From assembly GCF_900187995.1 (NCBI RefSeq), contig NZ_FZNZ01000029.1:1-43847 (forward strand): 43,847 bases of DNA. The letters are read 5' to 3'. A program made the translations under genes and the position numbers. The stretch is from Prevotella jejuni. Lineage in GTDB: Bacteria; Bacteroidota; Bacteroidia; Bacteroidales; Bacteroidaceae. This document shows, one piece after another, positions 25,220-33,600 of the stretch; within the stretch, counting starts at the first letter, position 1; every line of letters starts with the position of its first letter. Below the pieces are notes generated by a model. That model made no database searches. It was not told where the DNA came from and worked only from the letters and a program-made list of their open reading frames with translations.

Positions 25220-26848
25220 ATGAAATTCGCGATTATTGCAGCTGGCGACGGTTCAAGGCTGGCTCAAGAAGGTATCACCGAACCCAAACCGTTGGTGAGG
25301 GTGAGGGGAGAACAGCTCATAGACAGACTGATAAGGATTTTCATGGAGAACAACGCCACGGAGATTAGTGTCATTTGTAATGAGCAGATGGATGGTGTGA
25401 AAAGCCATTTGAAGACAATCCAAGACAAAGGATTGAATGGTAAGTATGTCCCACTGCAGTTCGTTGTAATGTCTACTGCCAGTTCGATGCATAGCTTTTA
25501 TGAGTTACGCCATCTCCTTTATGATGAGCCATTTATACTAACAACAGTCGACACAATCTTTGACGAGCGTGAGTTCCATGATTATGTCTTGTCCTTTCAA
25601 GATAAGATAGCGCATGGCACAGACGCTTTGATGGGTGTTACCGATTATATAGACGATGAAAAACCACTTTATGTCGGTGTTGACAATACCATGCGTATTA
25701 CTGGTTATTACGACACAAGGCAGACGGATTCTCGCTATATTTCTGCAGGTATCTATGGGTTGATGCCTGCAGCCCTTGCCATTCTCGAAGCCTGTATAGA
25801 GAGAGGTGAGAGCAGAATGCGCAATTTTCAGCGTGCTTTAGTCGCTTCTGGCCTACGGATGGAAGCCTATCCACTAAGCAAGGTGTTTGACATCGACCAT
25901 GCAGATGACATCCGAAAGGCCAATGAAGAAGTAGAGATTTCGTCCTCTCACAGTAGGGAGAAAACCTTACTGATACAACGGGCAGCCTGTTATTCGCCTA
26001 ATTCCGAGGAGAAAGACTTAGCTGTTCTGAAGGCGGTAGGAGACTTTTGTCGAGACGTAGAGATGATGAGTGAGGAAGCGATAATCGAAAGTCTTGACAC
26101 GTCAAAGCAGTCAGCACGAACAGCGTCGTTAGTTCTGTCGGATGCGTATAGCCAAGTTGTCTCTATGGCGCGTAGTCCACGTGTGTTGGATTGGATAGAG
26201 CAGATGGAAGCGAGAGGAGTGCGTGTTCTCAATCCTTCAGTGGGCGTTCGAGCTTGTAGGCGGAGCCATGTTGTCAAGGTGATGAAGGCAAACAATCTCC
26301 CTTACCCACCTGATGAAGGGAGCGAAGGATACTGGATAAAACGAGCCGATGAGGCTGCTCAGCATAAAGATGATGTTTGTTTCTGTCGAGATAAAGCCGA
26401 ATTGGAAAGAAAGAAGGCCGAGTTTGCCCTCCGAGGTATCACAGATGTGGTGATAGAAGCTCATGTACAGGGTGATATAGTGAAGTTCTATGGAGTGGAA
26501 GGAGTCGGTTTCTTCCGTTATTATTATTCTGGTGACGATGCAGAGACAAAGTTTGGTCATGAAGCAAAAAACGGTAAACCGCAGTATTACTCTTTCTCTT
26601 CAGTAAACTTACAAGCCGATGCCGAGCATTTATCTCGTCTCTTACAGACACCTATCTATGGGGGAGATGCGATTGTGAGAGAGGACGGTAGTTATGTTAT
26701 CATAGACTTTAACGACTTTCCAAGTTTCTCAAGATGCAGAGACGAGGCGGCAAAAGCAATCGTTGAACTTATAAGAATGACGGCAAACCTCGCTCAAACT
26801 TTAGCCGACGACGGCAAGAGTGAGGATGAAGCAAATGGTGATATTTAG
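25220..26848 (+). CDS. nucleotidyltransferase / ATP-grasp fusion, inositol-lipid operon
   Basis: A 542-residue two-domain enzyme. Residues 1 to about 235 form a nucleotidyltransferase with the loop AAGDGSRL (7-14), EPKPLVRV (21-28), a TTVDT metal site and a closing DIDHADDI. Residues of about 330-525 look like ATP-grasp: VLNPSVGVRACRRSHVVKVM starting at 336, a lysine-bearing GYWIKRADE strand, and DFNDFPSF at 496-503. This last motif is close to the D-I-N-x-F-P-x-Y of ITPK inositol-phosphate kinases. The first domain resembles CTP:inositol-1-phosphate cytidylyltransferases. Given the inositol genes downstream, it probably acts on inositol phosphate or an inositol lipid head group. Both substrate calls are inference. 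The start follows a -7 box by five bases. Confidence 0.8.
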   Translation: MKFAIIAAGDGSRLAQEGITEPKPLVRVRGEQLIDRLIRIFMENNATEISVICNEQMDGVKSHLKTIQDKGLNGKYVPLQFVVMSTASSMHSFYELRHLLYDEPFILTTVDTIFDEREFHDYVLSFQDKIAHGTDALMGVTDYIDDEKPLYVGVDNTMRITGYYDTRQTDSRYISAGIYGLMPAALAILEACIERGESRMRNFQRALVASGLRMEAYPLSKVFDIDHADDIRKANEEVEISSSHSREKTLLIQRAACYSPNSEEKDLAVLKAVGDFCRDVEMMSEEAIIESLDTSKQSARTASLVLSDAYSQVVSMARSPRVLDWIEQMEARGVRVLNPSVGVRACRRSHVVKVMKANNLPYPPDEGSEGYWIKRADEAAQHKDDVCFCRDKAELERKKAEFALRGITDVVIEAHVQGDIVKFYGVEGVGFFRYYYSGDDAETKFGHEAKNGKPQYYSFSSVNLQADAEHLSRLLQTPIYGGDAIVREDGSYVIIDFNDFPSFSRCRDEAAKAIVELIRMTANLAQTLADDGKSEDEANGDI

Positions 26849-26900
26849 TTGAAAGACAATAGTTCTCCACTTAAATTCACCTATTAAATAGTATGAAACA

Positions 26901-27944
26901 ATGACAAAAGAACAACATAATAACAGACCCTCTGTTCAGCAAAAGGTGGAAGACACCCATACAGCCGAGCGTGTCAATAGTCCTTATCTACTTGAGGGAA
27001 CGGCCAATAAGACAGATTTCATGAGTCTTCTTCGAGCCTCCTTTAAGTCTATGGACACGGAGGAATGGCTTGACATCTACTTTACCCGTCCTATAGGTTT
27101 AGCCTTTGCCTTATTCTGGCATCGCTTAGGTGTGCATCCAAATAGTATTACCATTCTTTCAATCTTCCTTGGTATAGGTGCTGGAGTGATGTTTTTCTTC
27201 ACAGATACCCTACATAATGTGTTGGGAATCATACTCCTTATGTTGGCAAACTTTTGCGATTCAACAGACGGACAGTTGGCTCGGCTCACTCGACAACAGT
27301 CTATGAAAGGGCGGTGTTTAGATGGTTTTGCAGGTGATGTATGGTTCTTCTCCATTTATCTCGCTATCGTTCTCCGACTGTGGTGTCAGTTTATTCCAGG
27401 CACATCCATGGTATGGGGGCCTTGGGGATTAGCCTTAGCAGCCCTGGCAGGACTGTTATGTCATTCGTCACAAAGTTCGTTGAGCGACTACTATCGGCAA
27501 ATTCACCTTTACTTCCTGAAGGGGAGAGAAGGCTCAGATCTCGACTCCTACGAAAATGAACATGCCATTGTTGAGCGTCTGAAAGGTAAGAAGGGAGTCT
27601 TCTGGGACCGTGCTTTCCATAGTAACTATCAGCGTTATTGTAAGAGTCAGGAGCGTAGAACGCCTGCTTTTCAGCAGTTTCATAAAGCCTTGATAGAGAA
27701 GTATGGAAATATAGATAAGGTGCCGCAAGACCTAAAAGACCGTTTCTTAGCAGGTAGTAGACCGCTAATGCCTTTCACGAACATCATGACCTTTAACAGT
27801 CGAGCTATCCTTATCTATATCACTTGTCTGTTGAATTGTCCATGGGTCTACCTGTTGATAGAGGTAAGCCTGTACAGTCTGTTATATATCTATATGCACA
27901 AACGGCATGAAGACCTGTGTAGACATCTCATGACAGAGCTATAG
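26901..27944 (+). CDS. CDP-alcohol phosphotransferase (PI-phosphate synthase candidate)
   Basis: A 347-residue membrane protein with about six helices and the CDP-alcohol phosphotransferase motif: Asp120, Asp123, Gly124, Ala127, Arg128, Gly137, Asp141. In this operon it probably joins inositol phosphate to CDP-diacylglycerol, or to a sphingolipid-type acceptor, giving phosphatidylinositol phosphate. One oddity is that the last aspartate is five residues after Asp141 (Asp146; DGFAGD), whereas the family normally has it at four. The protein also has an 80-residue N-terminal extension and a long loop after the motif. It starts 52 bases after the fusion gene. Confidence 0.85.
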   Translation: MTKEQHNNRPSVQQKVEDTHTAERVNSPYLLEGTANKTDFMSLLRASFKSMDTEEWLDIYFTRPIGLAFALFWHRLGVHPNSITILSIFLGIGAGVMFFFTDTLHNVLGIILLMLANFCDSTDGQLARLTRQQSMKGRCLDGFAGDVWFFSIYLAIVLRLWCQFIPGTSMVWGPWGLALAALAGLLCHSSQSSLSDYYRQIHLYFLKGREGSDLDSYENEHAIVERLKGKKGVFWDRAFHSNYQRYCKSQERRTPAFQQFHKALIEKYGNIDKVPQDLKDRFLAGSRPLMPFTNIMTFNSRAILIYITCLLNCPWVYLLIEVSLYSLLYIYMHKRHEDLCRHLMTEL

Positions 27945-28066
27945 TCAATCATGGTCCTCATCTATGAATTAGAACATTAAAAGACGTTGGAGGAATACTT
28001 GAAGTAGGTTAGTTCAATAACTGATAATCAATCTGTTATCATCTAATATTACTTAAACCATTCAGA

Positions 28067-28861
28067 ATGAACAAAGAGTTAAATAAGATATCATCGAAAG
28101 CAGAGGTGTTTGCCACAGCTCAGTGTGGTGCGAGAGAACTATTAACACTACTCTTCGACTTTGGAGGAACGCTCGATACTGTAGGTTGTCACTGGGGTAA
28201 GTTCCTGTGGCATGCCTACGAAAGAAACGCAATCCCTGTTTTAGAGGGACAGTTTCGGGAGGCTTATGTACATGCAGAACGAACATTAGGAAAGCAAGCT
28301 ATCATACAGTCGACTGATACTTTTCTGTCCATGTTGACGACGAAGATACGCATTGAATTTGATTACTTAGTTTGTAGTGGATGGATAGCTGTGGATGAGG
28401 ATGAGGCCGAAAGGATGCAAAGAACCCTTGTGAAGGATGTCTACGAAAGGGTGAAAGCTAACTTGTCAATAAGTAGGACTGTGCTGACCGAGCTAAGGAA
28501 GGAGTACAGAATAGGTTTGGTAACAAACTTCTATGGCAATATGTCGGTTGTACTCGACGAATTTGGGTTAGCCTCTTTATTTGATACAGTGACAGAGAGT
28601 GCCGTTTTAGGAGTTAGAAAGCCTGACCCACAGATATTTAGATTAGCCGTAAAGGCACTGGGCGTAGAGGCTGAGAATGTCATTGTCATTGGTGATAGTT
28701 ATTCCAAAGACATCCTACCAGCGCACGAGATAGGCTGCCACACGATTTGGCTAAAGGGCGAAGGATGGGTGTCAGAAGAGCTAACAACGTGTGAAGCAGA
28801 TTATATTATAAAGGATTTATACGAAGTAGAGCCTGTATTAAAACAATATATGCCACTTTGA
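28067..28861 (+). CDS. HAD family phosphatase, inositol-lipid operon
   Basis: A 264-residue HAD hydrolase. Motif I is DFGGTLD with nucleophile Asp31; motif II Thr in LVTNFYG; motif III Lys185 (RKPDP); motif IV GDSYSKD with Asp210 and Asp215. The residue two after the nucleophile is Gly33 rather than the usual acid-base Asp, as in some sugar-phosphate HADs. A C1-type cap lies between motifs I and II. By position it is a candidate to remove the phosphate from phosphatidylinositol phosphate, a step Bacteroides needs after the synthase. The CDP-alcohol phosphotransferase gene ends 122 bases upstream. Confidence 0.82.
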   Translation: MNKELNKISSKAEVFATAQCGARELLTLLFDFGGTLDTVGCHWGKFLWHAYERNAIPVLEGQFREAYVHAERTLGKQAIIQSTDTFLSMLTTKIRIEFDYLVCSGWIAVDEDEAERMQRTLVKDVYERVKANLSISRTVLTELRKEYRIGLVTNFYGNMSVVLDEFGLASLFDTVTESAVLGVRKPDPQIFRLAVKALGVEAENVIVIGDSYSKDILPAHEIGCHTIWLKGEGWVSEELTTCEADYIIKDLYEVEPVLKQYMPL

Positions 28862-28890
28862 AACGTTATAATAAAATTGAAAGAAGAATA

Positions 28891-30198
28891 ATGGAACAGA
28901 ATATAGTTAGGCCTGCAGAAGGCAAATTAGGTATAATGGTCGTTGGTTGTGGGGCTGTTGCTACGACGTTTATGACAGGAGTCTTGATGGCACGTAAGGG
29001 ACTTGCGAAGCCTATTGGCTCCATGACTCAATACGACAAAATACGTGTTGGACGTGGAGACGATAAGAAATATCTTCATTACAAAGACATCGTTCCATTG
29101 GCAAAGTTAGATGACATCGTCTTTGGAACATGGGATGTCTATCCGCAAAATGCCTATCAGGCAGCGGTATATGCCGAGGTGTTGAAAGCAAAGGATATTG
29201 AACCAGTGCGTGAAGAACTGATGGCTGTCAAGCCTTTGAAGGCAGCGTTCGACCGAAACTACGCTAAACGATTAGATGGCGACAATGTGAAAGACTGCAA
29301 GACACGCTGGGAAATGGTGGTGGAGTTGCAGAAAGACATCCAAGACTTTAAACGTCAGCATGGCTGTGAGCGTGTTGTTGTTATCTGGGCAGCCTCAACA
29401 GAGATATATGTTCCATACGATGAAGCCTATCACAAGACGCTTGCACAATTGGAGGCGGCTATGAAGTCAAACGATAGAGAGCATGTCGCTCCGTCTATGT
29501 GTTATGCTTATGCCGCCTTGACAGAGGGCTGTCCGTTTATCATGGGTGCTCCTAATACGACGGTTGACATACCTGCTATGTGGGAGTTAGCCGAGAAGAC
29601 GCACATGCCTATAGCTGGTAAGGACTTCAAGACAGGTCAGACTTTGGTAAAGTCGGGCTTCGCACCTATCATCAAGACACGTAACCTCGGTCTTGCAGGT
29701 TGGTTCTCTACGAATATCTTGGGCAATCGTGACGGCTTAGTACTTGATGAACCAGCTAACTTCCATACCAAGGAAGTAAGTAAGTTGTCGACACTTGAGA
29801 CCATCTGTAAGGCTGATGAGCAGCCTGACCTTTATGGTAATATCTATCATAAGGTGCGCATCAACTACTATCCACCTCGTAATGACGATAAGGAAGGATG
29901 GGATAATATAGACATCTTTGGCTGGATGGGCTATCCAATGCAGATTAAGATAAACTTTCTCTGCCGTGATTCCATCCTTGCAGCACCGTTGCTTCTCGAC
30001 TTGACCTTGCTCTCCGACCTTGCAGCACGTGCTGGTAGGTATGGTATTCAGCGCTTTTTGAGCTTCTTCCTCAAGAGTCCTATGCACGATTATACACGTG
30101 GAGAAGAGGCTGTTAATAACCTCTTTGAACAGTACACAATGCTTAAGAATGCCATTCGTGAGATGGGTGGATACGAAGCTGATGAGGAGATTGATTAA
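28891..30198 (+). CDS. ino1: myo-inositol-3-phosphate synthase
   Basis: MIPS converts glucose-6-phosphate to inositol-3-phosphate using NAD, the first step of inositol synthesis. The 435-residue protein has the nucleotide-binding start VVGCGAVATTF (residues 17-27) and family stretches such as GAPNTTVDIPAMWELAEK, GKDFKTGQTLVKSGFAP and LGLAGWFSTNILGNRDG. I use the ATG at 28891 (MEQNIVRPAEGK) with purine-rich GAAAGAAGA upstream; an in-frame TTG at 28858 overlaps the HAD stop. It ends the inositol-lipid operon. It is of the type found in Bacteroidetes, with a GCGAVA rather than GWGGNN dinucleotide loop. Confidence 0.93.
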   Translation: MEQNIVRPAEGKLGIMVVGCGAVATTFMTGVLMARKGLAKPIGSMTQYDKIRVGRGDDKKYLHYKDIVPLAKLDDIVFGTWDVYPQNAYQAAVYAEVLKAKDIEPVREELMAVKPLKAAFDRNYAKRLDGDNVKDCKTRWEMVVELQKDIQDFKRQHGCERVVVIWAASTEIYVPYDEAYHKTLAQLEAAMKSNDREHVAPSMCYAYAALTEGCPFIMGAPNTTVDIPAMWELAEKTHMPIAGKDFKTGQTLVKSGFAPIIKTRNLGLAGWFSTNILGNRDGLVLDEPANFHTKEVSKLSTLETICKADEQPDLYGNIYHKVRINYYPPRNDDKEGWDNIDIFGWMGYPMQIKINFLCRDSILAAPLLLDLTLLSDLAARAGRYGIQRFLSFFLKSPMHDYTRGEEAVNNLFEQYTMLKNAIREMGGYEADEEID

Positions 30199-30311
30199 TA
30201 GTAAACCCTATTTGTCGTATGTTCCTATCCATCCCTTTGATGGAATGGACGTTATGCTTGCTGGAAGGCTGCCCTTAGCAGTTCCCGTATAGTCCTAAAA
30301 CTAAAGAAGAA

Positions 30312-33113
30312 ATGAATAGTTATTTGAAACTTAATAAGGATAAACATAGCCCTATTGGCATGCGTGTGTCAAAGGTTGATAGTCATGTGGTGAAGAAGAG
30401 TGTGATACTTGTTCTTCTCCTCTTGTGCGTGTCATTCTCTGCACAAGCAAGTGGGTTTAGGTCTTGGTCTTATACTTCACGGTTTAATAATGTACCTATT
30501 GATTCTTTGATATTAGGTAAGGATTCTTTATTGACGGCAACGGATTCGATGGTGATAGCCACTGACTCTTTGTTTCAAATGATGGATTCACTGGCAAAAG
30601 AGGCTACTAAACCAGTTGTGGTGGATAGCACCTTACTGCAATGTTACGTTGTTGACTGGCAGACAGGGGATAGTATTCCGTATGCGAATGCCATTTATCG
30701 TAGTCTAAAGATTGGTGCATCAAGTGATGCTGATGGTCATTTCTCGATTGAGCGAAAGGTTGGCGAGCAACTAACAGTAACTGCTGTCGGTTATAAACCA
30801 CGTAATATTAAGATTACGGCAAATACCTCCAAGGTCTTACATGTGACGCTTATCGCAGATTCAAAGCAGTTACAAGGAATCGTGGTGAAGGCTAAACGGC
30901 GCCATAAGTATTCTCGTAAGGATAATCCAGCAGTAGAGTTAATGAAACGGGTCATTGCTGCCAAGAAGCAAAGCGACTTAGAGAATCATGACTTCTATCA
31001 GTATGATAAATACCAGAAGGTGACAATGGCGCTAAATAACCTTACTCCTGATGACCTTGAAAGTTCTTTTTTCAAGAAGGCCCCTTGGCTCCTTAGCCAG
31101 GTGGAAACATGCTCTTATAATAAGAAGCTAATTCTTCCTATCTCTGTTGATGAGACCCTTACGCAGCATATCTATCGCAAGGATCCAAGGGACATGAAGG
31201 ACATTGTGTTAGGACAGTCTACTAAGGGAATATCAAAACTGATACAGACTGGTGAGGCAATGAACACGATTGTGAAGGATCTCTTTAAAGATATCAACCT
31301 TTATGACGACCAGATTGATCTCCTTCAGAAGCGTTTTCCATCGCCAATAGGCTCTACTGCCATCTCATTCTACCATTTCTATATAGATGATACGGTCTAT
31401 GTTAATCAAGACAAGTGTATCCGTTTGCAGTTTATGCCAGCCAATCAACAAGACTTCGGGTTCCGAGGTGAACTCTACGTCTTAAATGACAGCTCCCTTC
31501 ATGTTAAGAGATGCGATATGCAACTACCTGCTAATACGGGCGTGAACTTCGTTGATGCGATGAAATTTGAGCAGGAGTACACTAAGTTAAGCAATGGGGA
31601 ATGGGCCTTAACAACGGATAATATGGTTGCTGAACTTAAGATTACCGACTTCTTACAACATGCTATTGTTATCCGAACAACGGGTCTGACAAACTATGCC
31701 TTTACTCCTATTGATGATAAACTATTTAAGGGAAAGGCAAAGGTAACGTATGATGCGAACGCTAAATTGCGTGATAATGACTTCTGGGCAGCACATCGAA
31801 CAACACAACTGACAAAGAGTGAGGCTGGTATGGATGCCTTTGTCAAACGCATGGCAAGCACTAAACACTTCAAGTGGATTATGTTTGCGTCGAAAGCCTT
31901 AATTGAGAACTTCATTGAAACAGGCTCGGAAACAAAGCCAAGTAAGGTGGACATCGGTCCTGTAAACACCTTTCTATCAAAGAACTTTGTGGATGGTATA
32001 CGTCTGAGAGCCTCCGCTCGTACTACAGCTAAGTTCAATCCGCATTGGTTCTTTGAGGGTTATTATGCTTATGGGACAAAGTCTCATGAGCAATACTACG
32101 ATGCCAAGGTTACATACTCATTCAATAAACCAGAGTACCAACCGATAGAATTCCCTATACGGACTATTTCCTTTGAGTCAAATAAGGATGTTGAGTCTCC
32201 TTCTGACAAGTATCTTAAGCACAATAAGGATAATATCTTCATGACTTTCCGTCCTGTTGAGGTGGAACAAATGTATTTCTTTAATCGTCAGAAGCTCACC
32301 TTTACGTGGGAGACTGATTATGGTTTGGCAACAAGTTTAGAACTTCGTACAGAGAGTAACAAGCCTACAGGAAAGCTTGTCTACGAGAAGATGGATGGTT
32401 CGCTGGTTGATAAAGTACGCATGAGTGAGGTCACACTGAGTCTTACCTACCGCCCAGGGCAATCATACGTCAACTCTAAGCAACAGCGTATGGCCGTTAA
32501 TCTTGATGCACCTGAGTTTAATCTCACTCATACAATGGGTATTAAGCATTTCTTGGGAGGCAACTTTGACAGTAATCTAACAGAAGTTTCGATATACAAA
32601 CGATTCTGGTTAGGAAGCTGGGGGCATATTGACACACGTGTACAAGGTGGTGCGCAATGGAATAAAATACCTTTCCAATTCCTCATCACTCCTCCTGTAA
32701 ACACGTCATACTTCGAACATCAAGGAACCTTCAACCTCATGAAAGGACTCGAGTTCCTTAACGATCGCTATGCACAATTTAATCTTGCATGGGACTTAGA
32801 AGGTAAGATATTCAATCGTCTGCCGCTTATCAAGAAATTAAAATGGCGTGAATATATAGCTTTCAAAGGTATGTGGGGACATCTAACAGATAAGAACAAC
32901 CCTTATTTACCACAGAATGCTAACGATCAAGACTTATACAAGTTCCCTGCTGAAACACGTGTTATGACACGCGATCCATACATGGAATTTGTATTCGGAA
33001 TACATAATATCCTTAAATGTTTGGAGGTTGATTATGTCCGTCGACTGACTTATACGAACGTTCCAGGCATTTCAAAGAATGGTATTAGATTTGGTTTCAA
33101 TATAGTCTTCTAA
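30312..33113 (+). CDS. DUF5686 outer-membrane protein with carboxypeptidase-like domain
   Basis: A 933-residue envelope protein. A signal peptide (SVILVLLLLCVSFSAQA) lies after a 30-residue charged start; an alternative ATG at 30360 would give a more normal signal. A serine/aspartate-rich linker leads into a CarboxypepD_reg-like beta domain at about residues 108-190 (CYVVDWQTGDSIPYANAIYR, then SDADGHFSIE). The DUF5686 region follows to the end, with a beta-strand-rich C-terminus ending FGFNIVF, as expected of an outer-membrane barrel. The function of the family is unknown. crcB starts 31 bases later. Confidence 0.85.
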   Translation: MNSYLKLNKDKHSPIGMRVSKVDSHVVKKSVILVLLLLCVSFSAQASGFRSWSYTSRFNNVPIDSLILGKDSLLTATDSMVIATDSLFQMMDSLAKEATKPVVVDSTLLQCYVVDWQTGDSIPYANAIYRSLKIGASSDADGHFSIERKVGEQLTVTAVGYKPRNIKITANTSKVLHVTLIADSKQLQGIVVKAKRRHKYSRKDNPAVELMKRVIAAKKQSDLENHDFYQYDKYQKVTMALNNLTPDDLESSFFKKAPWLLSQVETCSYNKKLILPISVDETLTQHIYRKDPRDMKDIVLGQSTKGISKLIQTGEAMNTIVKDLFKDINLYDDQIDLLQKRFPSPIGSTAISFYHFYIDDTVYVNQDKCIRLQFMPANQQDFGFRGELYVLNDSSLHVKRCDMQLPANTGVNFVDAMKFEQEYTKLSNGEWALTTDNMVAELKITDFLQHAIVIRTTGLTNYAFTPIDDKLFKGKAKVTYDANAKLRDNDFWAAHRTTQLTKSEAGMDAFVKRMASTKHFKWIMFASKALIENFIETGSETKPSKVDIGPVNTFLSKNFVDGIRLRASARTTAKFNPHWFFEGYYAYGTKSHEQYYDAKVTYSFNKPEYQPIEFPIRTISFESNKDVESPSDKYLKHNKDNIFMTFRPVEVEQMYFFNRQKLTFTWETDYGLATSLELRTESNKPTGKLVYEKMDGSLVDKVRMSEVTLSLTYRPGQSYVNSKQQRMAVNLDAPEFNLTHTMGIKHFLGGNFDSNLTEVSIYKRFWLGSWGHIDTRVQGGAQWNKIPFQFLITPPVNTSYFEHQGTFNLMKGLEFLNDRYAQFNLAWDLEGKIFNRLPLIKKLKWREYIAFKGMWGHLTDKNNPYLPQNANDQDLYKFPAETRVMTRDPYMEFVFGIHNILKCLEVDYVRRLTYTNVPGISKNGIRFGFNIVF

Positions 33114-33144
33114 TTATCACCGATAGAATTAATCATATACAGGC

Positions 33145-33528
33145 ATGATAAAGGATGTTCTTTTAGTTGGAGTTGGTAGTTTCGTAGGTGGCAGTCTACG
33201 TATGCTAATCTCGAAGTATGTACAGTTGGCGATTGCAGGGTCATTCCCTTTGGGTACAATGGTAGTCAATGTTCTTGGTTGTTTCCTAATAGGTATATTC
33301 TCTTCATTATCCAGTGATAATGGCGGAGTCAGTCCTGCTGTTCGCCTTATGCTCACTACTGGTTTCTGTGGAGGTTTTACAACCTTCTCTACTTTCATGA
33401 ATGAGCATGCAACGTTATTAAAGGGAGGGGATGGTTTTATTATTTCTTCCCTTTATATCATAGCCTCCCTTGCATTAGGCTTTATCGCTTTATTAGCTGG
33501 TCGCCACCTTGTTATGTCTTTTCACTAA
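33145..33528 (+). CDS. crcB: fluoride channel Fluc/CrcB
   Basis: CrcB (Fluc) is a small dual-topology membrane channel that lets fluoride leave the cell. The 127-residue protein has four membrane helices and the family motifs GSFVGGSLRML, GTMVVNVLGCFLIG and GFCGGFTTFSTF, which carries the conserved phenylalanine track. No fluoride riboswitch is visible in the 31-base gap before it, so it may be transcribed with the DUF5686 gene. Confidence 0.93.
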   Translation: MIKDVLLVGVGSFVGGSLRMLISKYVQLAIAGSFPLGTMVVNVLGCFLIGIFSSLSSDNGGVSPAVRLMLTTGFCGGFTTFSTFMNEHATLLKGGDGFIISSLYIIASLALGFIALLAGRHLVMSFH

Positions 33529-33600
33529 TTCTACCATTATCCTTATTTCTTTTATTTGATAATTAAGTTAGAAGAAACTTATATTTAAAGAATTATACTT

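Noticed and set aside
30199..30311. Possible gene remnant between the inositol operon and DUF5686
   Set aside because: A frame continues here but matches nothing I know; two small hairpins are present but without a T-rich tail.
33114..33144. Fluoride riboswitch before crcB
   Set aside because: Only 31 bases separate crcB from the previous gene and no matching fold is seen.
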